From: a bacterium
Lineage (GTDB): Bacteria; Bacillota; Bacilli; Lactobacillales; Streptococcaceae
Length of the DNA: 64,000 nucleotides
Assembly (NCBI GenBank): GCA_905221295.1
Contig: CAJNCP010000002.1
Coordinates: 124,001 to 188,000, forward strand
Reading direction: 5' to 3'
Below are positions 38,235-46,745 of the stretch, one piece after another. Every line of letters starts with the position of its first letter. The stretch's first letter is position 1. Position numbers and translations under genes: made by a program. The notes under the pieces are model-generated. The model did not search any database, was not told the origin of the DNA, and saw nothing but the letters and a program-made list of their open reading frames with translations.

Positions 38235-39248
38235 CTATCGCTCTGCTGCAATATTAGAACTAAAATTAAAATTAACTATATCATTATTCGAATCAAGGTC
38301 TAAATTCATAAAATAATGATTCCAAAAGAATTCATTGTTACCTGCTCCCCACTGCACGCCATAATGACTCAAATATTCATCTCTTGGCTCGCTTGGAGTC
38401 AGCCATATTTTTTTCCCAAATACTTTCGTGAACTCGTTTTCGTCAAGCTTCTTTAGCAAATCTATACCATCTATATTATATGAAATTCCATATTTTTTGG
38501 CAACAGCTGTGCACTCAGAATCGAAGCAAACCTGCGTAACTACACAGTCCTTCAGCTCCGTACTCTTCCTCTTATCTCCGTAAACACCTATACATCCGAG
38601 AACTACATTCTTCTTTACAAGAAGATAGGTAGATCGCGTAACTGCTGAGTCATATGACTTAAAGCCGTTTGGTACGCTAACCCCAGCTCCTTGGTATTTA
38701 GTATAGCTTCCCGTTGTCAAAAGCTCGTTATAATTAGGATAATCATGTCTACCATTTGACACATAAATTTCAAACCCCTTGTCTATCAAATCCGAAATCT
38801 TAGTCTCTGTAAGATGAATTTCAGTTCCGTCAATTTTAAGTGGAGGTGCGTTATCAGGTAGACCTATAATTATATATACAAACATCAAAAACACGAATAT
38901 CATAAGCACTGCAACGATACTCATCCAAGATTTCCCGGTTCTCCTTCGTGCATTGAAAAGCGACATTATAGAAGGCGTGATTATAGCAGCACCAATTGGC
39001 GCCGCCCCATGACGGAACATGCTCATGACCTTAAAGGCAATTATAGCGCTAATTAGTATTAAAATTATGTGCACTGCATACTCTCCTACGCTTAGCTTAC
39101 TCGTCCTAGTCTGATTATTTGCTGGGGCATCGTACACTGGAACACCGTTCTCAAAGGTGTTCTTCATTCTAAAACGCAGCCAAAACAATATTCCAATAAA
39201 CACAAATGCCAAGAACACTAGCATTCCGATAAAAACTAATTTTTCCAT
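38235..39248 (-). CDS. Membrane protein with extracellular C-terminal domain (family member 3)
   Basis: A 337-aa paralogue of the 339-aa protein at 9614-10633. Shared landmarks in order: NNQTRTSKLSVGE, SLFNARRRTGKSW, GLPDNAPPLKIDGTEIHLTE, ISDLIDKGFEIYV, LLVKKNVVLGCIGVYGD, LKDCVVTQV and HYGVQW...FFWNHYFMNL. There are four membrane segments in the first 130 residues and an outside domain of about 200 residues. Copies lie about 28 kb apart on opposite strands on the same side of dif. Function is unknown. Confidence 0.65.
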   Translation of the reverse strand: MEKLVFIGMLVFLAFVFIGILFWLRFRMKNTFENGVPVYDAPANNQTRTSKLSVGEYAVHIILILISAIIAFKVMSMFRHGAAPIGAAIITPSIMSLFNARRRTGKSWMSIVAVLMIFVFLMFVYIIIGLPDNAPPLKIDGTEIHLTETKISDLIDKGFEIYVSNGRHDYPNYNELLTTGSYTKYQGAGVSVPNGFKSYDSAVTRSTYLLVKKNVVLGCIGVYGDKRKSTELKDCVVTQVCFDSECTAVAKKYGISYNIDGIDLLKKLDENEFTKVFGKKIWLTPSEPRDEYLSHYGVQWGAGNNEFFWNHYFMNLDLDSNNDIVNFNFSSNIAAER

Positions 39249-39544
39249 CTGTAACCTTTTCTCTGACCTAATTATCGTCCATCAAAATTCATATCTAGTC
39301 TACCACATTTTGAAATTGTTTTACAATATTTACATACTTGTGCACGAATCAAAAATGTATACAAGCTTTTCAGAGTACTTATTCTTTACACCTCTTTTCC
39401 GCTATGTTAAAATTGTATTAAGTTTAATACTTGTTTTATTCTAAGCGTGCGCATCATTTTAGCGCAAAAAACAAATTTAATTCCGTTGTTTTCTGTAGTT
39501 AACTTTTTTATCGAAGTAATTCAGGAGTCCTATATTCAATATTA
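39249..39544. other. Noncoding gap
   Basis: No supportable gene. The region is AT-rich and probably holds the promoter of the minus-strand gene ending the previous interval. A short plus-strand frame that starts inside that gene (39157-39444) looks like an antisense shadow. Confidence 0.4.
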
Positions 39545-40472
39545 GGATGCATTAATCAAAGAGGTAACATCAGTAGAATCCGAAAATAAAATATTTACTT
39601 GGATTTGTGATTGTTGCGAATTAGAATTCAATGAAAAGTTAGGGATTGTTTTAGATGTATTTACCAACAGTGACTTTAATAATCTTAACTCTATTTGTCC
39701 TTACTGTAATAAAAAAATCCCTAAACCAAATGAAAAAATAAGCTTCGCTAAACCGTACTTAATCAATGAATGGGTGAAAGAACTTAACGGAGATATTGAC
39801 ACTTTCTTTTATGATTCAAATATTATATTAGTTGATTGGATTTGTCAAAAATGTCACAGGAGTTTTAAAGCGAAAATTTCTGAACGCTACGAAAACGACC
39901 AATGTTGCCCATATTGTTCATTTAAAAAGACTGCAAAAGGTTATAACGATCTTGAAACTACACATCCTTGGTTAATTAAAGAATGGTCTACATTAAATAA
40001 ACAAAAAATGTCCTCAGTAAGGGTTAATTCAACATATACCGCATGGTGGAAATGTCTTGTATGCACTGGAGAATATCAGCAAGTTATTAAAGAAAAATTT
40101 TACAGAGAAAATTCTTGTCCATATTGTAGGAATCAAAAAGTTTTAAAAGGATTTAACGACTTGGCAACAACTCAACAAAGTCTAATGAATGAGTGGGATT
40201 ATGTAAATAACCTCCTAATAACAAGTCCAACTGAAATCACAGAGTTGAGTAATATGTCTGTATGGTGGATATGTCAGGAAAACCCAGATCATCGTTATAA
40301 AATTCAAGTTAAAGAAAGAATGGCGTACAGAAAACGAAATAAAAAGGCATGTTCGATTTGCAAAGGTTACAGAAGAAAGCAAGAACATTTTATACAGTTT
40401 AGAAAAGATATAAAAAATAAGAACACTTTAAGTAATATAAAGTGTTTTTATATTGTCAAAATGTACAATTGA
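39545..40472 (+). pseudogene. 5'-degenerate zinc-ribbon (treble-clef, DUF4379-like) protein gene
   Basis: One open frame runs from just after TAG (39542-39544) to TGA/TAA at 40472, but no ATG, GTG or TTG occurs before GTG 39774. Codons upstream of 39774 are clearly part of the protein, including TWICDCCELEF, NSICPYCNKKI and FAKPYLINEWVKELNGD. At least three repeats follow the pattern L-x-x-E-W ... W-x-C-x-x-C ... C-P-Y-C, each likely to bind zinc. This resembles the treble-clef repeats next to restriction-like nuclease domains, of which none is present here. I infer loss of the 5' end, and perhaps of a C-terminal domain. Confidence 0.6.
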
Positions 40473-40561
40473 AAAATTTTCAGTTTTCACTTAGATAAAG
40501 TACATAATTAAGAATAATTAGCTCTAAAAAATTTTTGGTTATAATGGTAAACACTCATAAC

Positions 40562-40592
40562 ATCTTTCCGAAAAACTATAATTTTCTTGAAA
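40562..40592 (+). other. Chromosome dimer resolution site (difSL)
   Basis: A 31-bp sequence with the streptococcal/lactococcal difSL pattern: TTTCCGAAAAACTATAA then TTTTCTTGAAA. It lies 52 bp before the xerS start, as is known for these genera, where the single recombinase XerS acts at this site to resolve chromosome dimers at division. The change in dominant gene strand around this point supports its position at the replication terminus. Confidence 0.9.
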
Positions 40593-40615
40593 AATATATG
40601 AGTCTATGCTATACT
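40587..40615 (+). promoter_or_regulatory. xerS promoter, overlapping dif
   Basis: TTGAAA (40587-40592), 17 nt, TATACT (40610-40615) with TG at 40607-40608. The -35 box lies inside the right half of the dif site, so XerS bound to dif could block its own promoter. Confidence 0.65.
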
Positions 40616-40644
40616 ACTAGTAGACTTATTTATGGAGAAAATAC

Positions 40645-41715
40645 ATGAAACGTGAGATCTTACTGGAACGAATCGACAAACTAAAACAAATCATGCCCTG
40701 GTATGTTCTGGAATACTACCAATCTAAGCTTGCTGTTCCCTATAGTTTTACAACCTTGTACGAATATCTCAAGGAATACGATCGATTTTTCAGCTGGGTT
40801 TTGGATTCTGGAATTTCAAATGTTGATAAAATATCCGACATTCCTTTATTAGTTTTGGAAAATATGTCTAAGAAAGATATGGAAGCTTTTATCCTATATC
40901 TACGAGAACGACCTTTGCTAAATGCCAATACAACAAAGCAAGGTGTCTCTCAGACGACCATTAATCGAACTTTGTCGGCACTTTCTAGTCTTTACAAGTA
41001 TCTGACCGAGGAAGTCGAAAACGACCAGGGTGAGCCTTATTTCTATCGTAATGTAATGAAGAAAGTTTCAACCAAGAAAAAGAAAGAAACACTTGCTGCC
41101 AGAGCTGAAAACATCAAGCAAAAACTCTTTCTAGGTGATGAGACAGAAGGTTTTTTGACTTATATCGACCAAGAGTACCCACAACAGCTCTCAAATCGTG
41201 CTCTATCGTCATTCAATAAAAATAAGGAACGTGATTTGGCCATTATTGCCCTTCTCTTGGCGTCTGGTGTCCGCTTATCTGAAGCTGTTAATCTGGATCT
41301 AAGAGACCTTAATCTCAAAATGATGGTCATTGATGTCACACGTAAGGGGGGGAAACGTGACTCGGTCAATGTCGCTGCCTTTGCAAAGCCTTATCTAGAG
41401 AATTATCTCGCCATTCGAAATCAACGCTATAAGACGGAAAAGACAGATACAGCACTCTTTCTGACCTTATATCGTGGCGTTCCCAATCGTATCGATGCTT
41501 CTAGTGTTGAAAAGATGGTTGCTAAATACTCTGAGGACTTCAAAGTCCGTGTAACTCCCCACAAACTACGCCATACCCTGGCAACTAGACTCTATGATGC
41601 TACTAAGTCGCAAGTTTTGGTCAGCCATCAGCTAGGACACGCCAGTACACAAGTCACTGACCTCTATACCCATATCGTCAATGATGAACAAAAGAATGCT
41701 CTAGATAGTTTGTAG
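40645..41715 (+). CDS. xerS: Site-specific tyrosine recombinase XerS
   Basis: A 356-aa recombinase, the usual length of XerS. The N-terminal SAM-like core-binding domain is followed by the catalytic domain with the active-site residues: R in [16 protein letters not shown]-x-x-R in [14 protein letters not shown] in [11 protein letters not shown] and the nucleophile Y in DLYTHI. GGAGAAAATAC precedes the ATG. It resolves chromosome dimers at the adjacent dif site, probably with FtsK-type translocase help. Monocistronic, with a bidirectional terminator downstream. Confidence 0.96.
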   Translation: MKREILLERIDKLKQIMPWYVLEYYQSKLAVPYSFTTLYEYLKEYDRFFSWVLDSGISNVDKISDIPLLVLENMSKKDMEAFILYLRERPLLNANTTKQGVSQTTINRTLSALSSLYKYLTEEVENDQGEPYFYRNVMKKVSTKKKKETLAARAENIKQKLFLGDETEGFLTYIDQEYPQQLSNRALSSFNKNKERDLAIIALLLASGVRLSEAVNLDLRDLNLKMMVIDVTRKGGKRDSVNVAAFAKPYLENYLAIRNQRYKTEKTDTALFLTLYRGVPNRIDASSVEKMVAKYSEDFKVRVTPHKLRHTLATRLYDATKSQVLVSHQLGHASTQVTDLYTHIVNDEQKNALDSL

Positions 41716-41718
41716 ATG

Positions 41719-41740
41719 TTACATACTATAAATTATGTAA
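41719..41740. repeat. 22-bp palindrome, copy 3 (TTACATAC-N6-TTATGTAA)
   Basis: Arms TTACATAC (41719-41726) and TTATGTAA (41733-41740), 6-nt spacer, four bases after the xerS stop codon. It lies between convergent genes, so a promoter-operator role is unlikely for this copy. Confidence 0.6.
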
Positions 41741-41752
41741 ACTGGAACTCAT

Positions 41753-41785
41753 AAAAAGAAGCTGGTCATACAACCAGCTTCTTTT
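41753..41785. terminator. Bidirectional terminator between xerS and lplA
   Basis: AAAAAGAAGCTGGT (41753-41766) pairs with ACCAGCTTCTTTT (41773-41785), with A and T tracts on either side. Confidence 0.88.
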
Positions 41786-41789
41786 CCTT

Positions 41790-42779
41790 TTATCCCACTA
41801 CTGCTTCAGCGATTTCTTCACGGCTGATACCAGCAAAGTAGCGTGTAATGTCAATAGTTTCTAGAGCTTTAAGAACATCTTCTCGTTCGTATTTCACTCC
41901 ACGAAGGACATCTTCTACAGCTGCAACATCTTCGATACCAAAGAAGTCACCATAGATCTTGATATCTTGGATTTTTGATTCAATGACGTTGGCAAAAACT
42001 TCAACCTTACCACTAGTGAATTTTGTTCCACGACGGACGTTAAATTCAGGTGATTTACCGTAATTCCAGTCCCAAGTTCCAAACTTAGTATCCTTGATAC
42101 GATTGATTTCCGCCAATTCTTCCTCAGAAAAAACGTATTCTGTCATTTCTGGGTACTCTTTTTTCATGTATTCCAGTAGCAAATCACGGAATTCTTCAAC
42201 TGTAATTTTTTCTGGTAATTCATTGACAATATTGGTTACACGAGCACGGACGGATTTCACACCTTTTGATTCAAATTTATCTTTTGAAACCTTGAGGGCG
42301 TTAGCAAGGACTGATAAATCAACGTCAAAGAGCAAGCAACCGTGGTGCATGATACGACCATTGATATAAGCTTGGGCATTTCCGCAGAATTTCTTGCCAT
42401 CAATCTCAAGGTCGTTACGGCCTGTGAACTCAGCTTTAACACCGAGTTGAGCTAAGGTATTGATAACTGGAGTTGAGAAGCTCTTGAAGTCAAAGGCCTT
42501 GTTTTCATCTTCTTTTGAAATGATGGTGTAGTTGAGGTTGTTTAAATCGTGATAAACAGCTCCACCACCACTGATACGGCGGACTACCTCAATACCATTT
42601 TCGCGAACATAATCACGGTTGATTTCTTCGATAGTGTTCTGGTGACGTCCAACAATGATAGATGGTTTGTTAATCCAAAGTAGGAAGATTTGATCCTCAT
42701 CCAAAAGGTGTTTAAAGGCGTATTCTTCCAAGGCGATATTAAAGGCAGTGTCGTTTGAATGATTGATAATATATTTCAT
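41790..42779 (-). CDS. lplA: Lipoate-protein ligase A
   Basis: A 329-aa two-domain lipoate ligase. The catalytic domain has WINKPSIIVGRHQNTIEEIN, VRRISGGGAVYHDLNNLNYT and the substrate-binding GRNDLEIDGKKFCGNAQ; the C-terminal accessory domain (about residues 245-329) is present. It activates lipoate with ATP and attaches it to the lipoyl domain lysine. In this operon that target is the N-terminal domain of the E3 subunit encoded directly upstream. It is the last gene of the minus-strand dehydrogenase operon. Confidence 0.94.
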   Translation of the reverse strand: MKYIINHSNDTAFNIALEEYAFKHLLDEDQIFLLWINKPSIIVGRHQNTIEEINRDYVRENGIEVVRRISGGGAVYHDLNNLNYTIISKEDENKAFDFKSFSTPVINTLAQLGVKAEFTGRNDLEIDGKKFCGNAQAYINGRIMHHGCLLFDVDLSVLANALKVSKDKFESKGVKSVRARVTNIVNELPEKITVEEFRDLLLEYMKKEYPEMTEYVFSEEELAEINRIKDTKFGTWDWNYGKSPEFNVRRGTKFTSGKVEVFANVIESKIQDIKIYGDFFGIEDVAAVEDVLRGVKYEREDVLKALETIDITRYFAGISREEIAEAVVG

Positions 42780-42838
42780 GATATCCCTTTATAGGATAGA
42801 GACTGGAAAATATCTTTCCAGTCTATTCTATCTTTAAA

Positions 42839-44542
42839 TTATTTTTTCTTAGGTGAATGGATGGCCATTCCTAGAACATCCGCAAACGCTTCGTACATCA
42901 CTTCAGAGTAGGTTGGGTGTCCGTGGATGGTCTTCAGCATTTCTTCAACAGTGATTTCCATTTCGATGATACTTGATGCCTCGTTGATCAATTCTGCAGC
43001 TGCAGGACCAATGATGTGAACACCAAGGATTTCTCCGTATTTCTTATCTGCAATAACTTTAACGAAACCTTGAGCCGCATCTGATGCAATAGCACGACCG
43101 TTAGCTGCAAAGTTGAATTTACCGATGGCTACATCGTATTTCTCACGAGCTTGCTCCTCTGTTAAACCTACTGCTGCTACTTCAGGAAGAGTGTAGATAG
43201 CTGCTGGAGTCAAGTTAAGTTTGGCAACAGCATGATTTCCTTTAAGGGCATTTTCAGCAGCAACTTCACCCATACGGAAGGCTGCGTGGGCTAACATCTT
43301 GGTACCATTGATGTCACCTGGTGCATAGATACCTGGAACAGAAGTTTCCATGTATTCGTTGACCTTGATACGTCCACGATCCAACTCAAACTCAACATCG
43401 CCAATTCCTTCGAGGTCTGGCACACGACCGATTGAAAGAAGAGCTTTATTTGCAATGATATCGTCTTTTCCTTCAACCTTGATACGAAGTTGACCATTTT
43501 CCTCGATGATTTCTTGCAATTTTGTACCTGTCAAGATAGTCATGCCTTTGCGTTCCAAAATCAAGCGAAGATTCTTAGAAACTTCCGCATCCATAGCTGG
43601 AACGATACGGTCCATCATTTCAATAACAGTCACTTTTGAACCAAATGTCATGAAGGCTTGGCCGAGTTCAATACCGACAACGCCACCACCGATGATTACG
43701 AGGCTCTCTGGAACTTCGTTCATTTCAAGAATGTCATCGCTGGTCATGACAAGTGGAGATTCCATACCAGGAACGTTGATTTTGCTGACTTTTGAACCAC
43801 CGGCAAGGATGATTTTCTTGGTTTCAAGCAATTCTGAACCATTAACCAAGACATTCTTATCTTTAGTGATGGTACCAATTCCCTTATGAACAGTAACTCC
43901 GTAGCTACGAAGAAGACCTGCAACACCACCTACCAAGGTATTGACAACTTTAGATTTAGTTTCTAAAAGTTTATCCATATCTACAGTGAAGTTTGGATTT
44001 TCAATGACAATACCACGGTTTGCTGCATGACCGATGTTTTCGATGATTTCAGCGTTGTGAAGGTAGGTTTTCGTTGGGATACATCCACGGTTCAAGCACG
44101 TTCCACCGAGTTCAGATTTCTCAACAAGGGCAACCTTCCCACCGAGTTGGGCAGCTTTAATCGCTGCCACATAACCAGCAGGACCTCCACCAATCACAAC
44201 GATATCAAAGGCATCATCACTCTTACCATCGTCGTTTGAGGCACTAGCTGCAGGTGCAGGTTTTGATTCTGGCGCTGCCGCTCCAGCGGTTGGGATGTTT
44301 TCACCTTCTTCGCCAAGATAACCGATAACTTCAGTTACTGGAACAGTTTCACCATCTCCTTTGAGGATGGCAATCAAGTATCCATCTTCTTCGGCTTCCA
44401 ATTCCATGCTGACTTTGTCAGTCATGATTTCCAAAAGGATTTCTCCTTCTTTTACAAATTCTCCGACTTTTTTATTCCATTGGACGATTTGTCCTTCTGT
44501 CATATCCACGCCGGCTTTTGGCATAATTACTTCTAAGGCCAT
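42839..44542 (-). CDS. lpdA: Dihydrolipoyl dehydrogenase (E3) with N-terminal lipoyl domain
   Basis: A 567-aa flavoenzyme. Residues 1-75 are a lipoyl domain with the lipoylation lysine in MTDKVSMELEAEEDG (K43), followed by an Ala/Pro/Ser linker (about 85-113). Then comes the pyridine nucleotide-disulphide reductase core: VVIGGGPAGYVAAIKAAQLG (FAD), the redox pair GGTCLNRGCIPTK, SLVIIGGGVVGIELG (NAD) and the C-terminal HGHPTYSE active-site base. It reoxidises dihydrolipoamide for the 2-oxoacid or acetoin dehydrogenase complex (pneumococcal name acoL). The E2 protein of this operon lacks a lipoyl domain, so this one probably serves the whole complex. Confidence 0.94.
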   Translation of the reverse strand: MALEVIMPKAGVDMTEGQIVQWNKKVGEFVKEGEILLEIMTDKVSMELEAEEDGYLIAILKGDGETVPVTEVIGYLGEEGENIPTAGAAAPESKPAPAASASNDDGKSDDAFDIVVIGGGPAGYVAAIKAAQLGGKVALVEKSELGGTCLNRGCIPTKTYLHNAEIIENIGHAANRGIVIENPNFTVDMDKLLETKSKVVNTLVGGVAGLLRSYGVTVHKGIGTITKDKNVLVNGSELLETKKIILAGGSKVSKINVPGMESPLVMTSDDILEMNEVPESLVIIGGGVVGIELGQAFMTFGSKVTVIEMMDRIVPAMDAEVSKNLRLILERKGMTILTGTKLQEIIEENGQLRIKVEGKDDIIANKALLSIGRVPDLEGIGDVEFELDRGRIKVNEYMETSVPGIYAPGDINGTKMLAHAAFRMGEVAAENALKGNHAVAKLNLTPAAIYTLPEVAAVGLTEEQAREKYDVAIGKFNFAANGRAIASDAAQGFVKVIADKKYGEILGVHIIGPAAAELINEASSIIEMEITVEEMLKTIHGHPTYSEVMYEAFADVLGMAIHSPKKK

Positions 44543-44586
44543 GTCTTTCTTCCTTTATCTAAATCTCTAAAATAACAATAGCTGAC

Positions 44587-45630
44587 TTAAACCAACATTG
44601 AGATCGGATTCTCAATCAAGGCTTTCAAGTCTTTCATAAACTTAGCACCAGCCATACCATCTACAACACGGTGGTCAATAGTTAACCCCAGGCTCATGAT
44701 AGGACGAATAACAATCTCACCATTGACAACTACAGGTTTCTCAACTGTTGAGCTAACCCCGAGGATAGCTGAGTTTGGTTGGTTAATAATAGGACCGAAG
44801 GACTGAACGCCAAACATTCCCAAGTTACTGATTGTGAAGGTTGAATTTTGCAGTTCGCTTGGAGCCAATTTACCGTCCAAGGTACGACCAATCACATCCT
44901 TGAAGGCTACGACCAACTCTGACAAGCTCATTTTTTCAGCATTATAGACAACAGGTGTCATCAATCCATTATCCATACCAACTGCCATCGCAAGGTTGAC
45001 ATAGTTATGAGTGATAATGGTCTTGCCATCTTCTGTCAATGAAGCGTTGATGTAAGGGTGTTTCATCAATGTTTTTACAACAGCGAGTGAAAGAAGGTCT
45101 GTTACAGTAGTCTTCTTACCAGTTGCTTCCATAATTGGCTCAAGAACCTTCTTACGAAGAGCCAACATTTCTGACATATCGACATCGTAGTTGAGTGTGA
45201 AGGTTGGCGCAGTTAGGTAGGATTCAATCATACGTTGAGCGATAACCTTACGCATTGGTGTCATTGGAATACGCTCAATCTCACCATAAGGAGTGATATT
45301 GTCTGGAACTTCTTCCACTTTTTCAATCTGAGCAGGAGACTTGATGGTGTCGTTTTCGATATTTTCAGGAAGCAAGGCCAAAACGTCCTTCTTCATGATT
45401 TTACCACGATGACCTGTTCCTTGGATTTCCTGCCAAGCAATGTTATGTTCGAGGGCAATTCGTTTTGCAAGTGGCGAAATGCGAACCACGTTTGTGTCTT
45501 TATAAGTTTCCACGTCTTCTTTGTGGACACGACCGTTTGCACCTGAGCCAGAAACGTCGTAGAGATTGATCCCTAAATCATCCGCTAACTTTCTAGCCGC
45601 AGGAGTCGCTCTTAGCTTGTCATCAGCCAT
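44587..45630 (-). CDS. Dihydrolipoamide acyltransferase (E2) without a lipoyl domain
   Basis: A 347-aa E2 component. It begins directly with a peripheral subunit-binding domain (residues 7-43: RATPAARKLADDLGI...GRVHKEDV). A second follows (50-86: RISPLAKRIALEHNI...GKIMKKDV), and then the catalytic domain with GLTIDHRVVDGMAG (H and D of the active site). The usual N-terminal lipoyl domain is missing, and AUG plus ribosome binding site argue this is the true start. The acyl swinging arm is apparently provided by the E3 subunit. Gene order E1a-E1b-E2-E3-lplA matches the pneumococcal aco operon (acoC). A 107-bp gap with palindrome copy 4 separates it from E1-beta. Confidence 0.92.
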   Translation of the reverse strand: MADDKLRATPAARKLADDLGINLYDVSGSGANGRVHKEDVETYKDTNVVRISPLAKRIALEHNIAWQEIQGTGHRGKIMKKDVLALLPENIENDTIKSPAQIEKVEEVPDNITPYGEIERIPMTPMRKVIAQRMIESYLTAPTFTLNYDVDMSEMLALRKKVLEPIMEATGKKTTVTDLLSLAVVKTLMKHPYINASLTEDGKTIITHNYVNLAMAVGMDNGLMTPVVYNAEKMSLSELVVAFKDVIGRTLDGKLAPSELQNSTFTISNLGMFGVQSFGPIINQPNSAILGVSSTVEKPVVVNGEIVIRPIMSLGLTIDHRVVDGMAGAKFMKDLKALIENPISMLV

Positions 45631-45713
45631 GACCTCTCCAATTCTATACTAAGATATTAAGGACGAAGAGCTCTGCACCTAAAAGATACAAAGTTTCTCG
45701 TCAGCTTTGTTTT

Positions 45714-45735
45714 TTACATAACTCATCTTATGTAG
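45714..45735. repeat. 22-bp palindrome, copy 4 (TTACATAA-N6-TTATGTAG)
   Basis: Arms TTACATAA (45714-45721) and TTATGTAG (45728-45735), 6-nt spacer, two bases beyond the E1-beta stop codon inside the dehydrogenase operon. Confidence 0.6.
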
Positions 45736-45737
45736 TT

Positions 45738-46730
45738 TTATTCTTTGTTATAAGTTTTTCGGATTGCATCTTTGATGCTTTCAACCGTTGGAATCATTGC
45801 ATTTTCTAGGTTTTGTGCGTAAGGCATCGGCACATCTTCTCCTGCACAACGACGGATTGGTGCATCTAGATAGTCAAATGCTTCTGACTCTGAAATAATT
45901 GCTGAAATCTCTCCGATATAGCCACTTGTTTTGTGGGCGTCGTTGACCAGAACAACCTTACCAGTCTTCTTAACTGAGTTAATGATGATATCCTTATCAA
46001 GCGGTACAAGGGTACGTGGGTCCACAATTTCAACCGAAATTCCTTCTTCTGCCAATTCTTCAGCTGCTTGAACCACACGGCGAAGCATTTTACCGTAAGT
46101 AACAACTGTTACATCCGTTCCTTCGCGTTTAATTTCGCCAACTCCAAGTGGGATTGTGTAGTCTGGATCAACTGGCACTTCCCCTTTTTGGTTAAATTCT
46201 GACTTGTACTCAAGAATGATAACAGGGTTATTATCACGGATAGAAGACTTGAGCAGTCCTTTCATGTCAGCAGGTGTACCTGGTGCTACAACCTTAAGTC
46301 CAGGAATGTGTGTGAACCAAGACTCTAGAGACTGAGAGTGCTGAGCTGCAGAACCGACACCGTTACCAGCTGCGCATCGGACAGTCATTGGAACCTGACC
46401 TTTACCACCAAACATATAACGTGTTTTAGCAGCTTGGTTGACGATATTGTCCATTGCAATAACCGAGAAGTCCATGAAGGTCATATCGACGATTGGACGA
46501 AGTCCTGTCATGGCCGCTCCTGCTGCTGCTCCCGAGATGGCAGCTTCAGAAATCGGACAGTCACGGACACGTTCTGGACCAAATTCTTCGAGCATTCCAA
46601 CAGAAGTTCCGAAGTCCCCTCCGAAAACACCGACGTCTTCTCCCATCAAGAATACATTTTCATCGCGACGCATTTCCTCAGACATAGCAAGGATAATGGT
46701 GTCACGGAACGACATTGTTTTTGTTTCCAT
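45738..46730 (-). CDS. 2-oxoacid/acetoin dehydrogenase E1 component, beta subunit
   Basis: A 330-aa transketolase-like subunit. FLMGEDVGVFGGDFGTS, CPISEAAISGAAAGAAMTGL and QAAKTRYMFGGKGQVPM are typical of E1-beta of pyruvate or acetoin dehydrogenases; the C-terminal domain follows from about residue 200. With the alpha subunit it decarboxylates a 2-oxo substrate (pyruvate or acetoin) using thiamine diphosphate. The pneumococcal homologue is named acoB. GGAGAAAGAG precedes the ATG and the alpha gene ends 15 bp upstream. Confidence 0.93.
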   Translation of the reverse strand: METKTMSFRDTIILAMSEEMRRDENVFLMGEDVGVFGGDFGTSVGMLEEFGPERVRDCPISEAAISGAAAGAAMTGLRPIVDMTFMDFSVIAMDNIVNQAAKTRYMFGGKGQVPMTVRCAAGNGVGSAAQHSQSLESWFTHIPGLKVVAPGTPADMKGLLKSSIRDNNPVIILEYKSEFNQKGEVPVDPDYTIPLGVGEIKREGTDVTVVTYGKMLRRVVQAAEELAEEGISVEIVDPRTLVPLDKDIIINSVKKTGKVVLVNDAHKTSGYIGEISAIISESEAFDYLDAPIRRCAGEDVPMPYAQNLENAMIPTVESIKDAIRKTYNKE

Positions 46731-46745
46731 TTTATCTCTTTCTCC

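Noticed and set aside
39157..39444. Plus-strand frame of 95 codons
   Set aside because: Its first third is antisense to the membrane protein gene at 38235-39248, there is no ribosome binding site, and the composition looks like translated AT-rich DNA.
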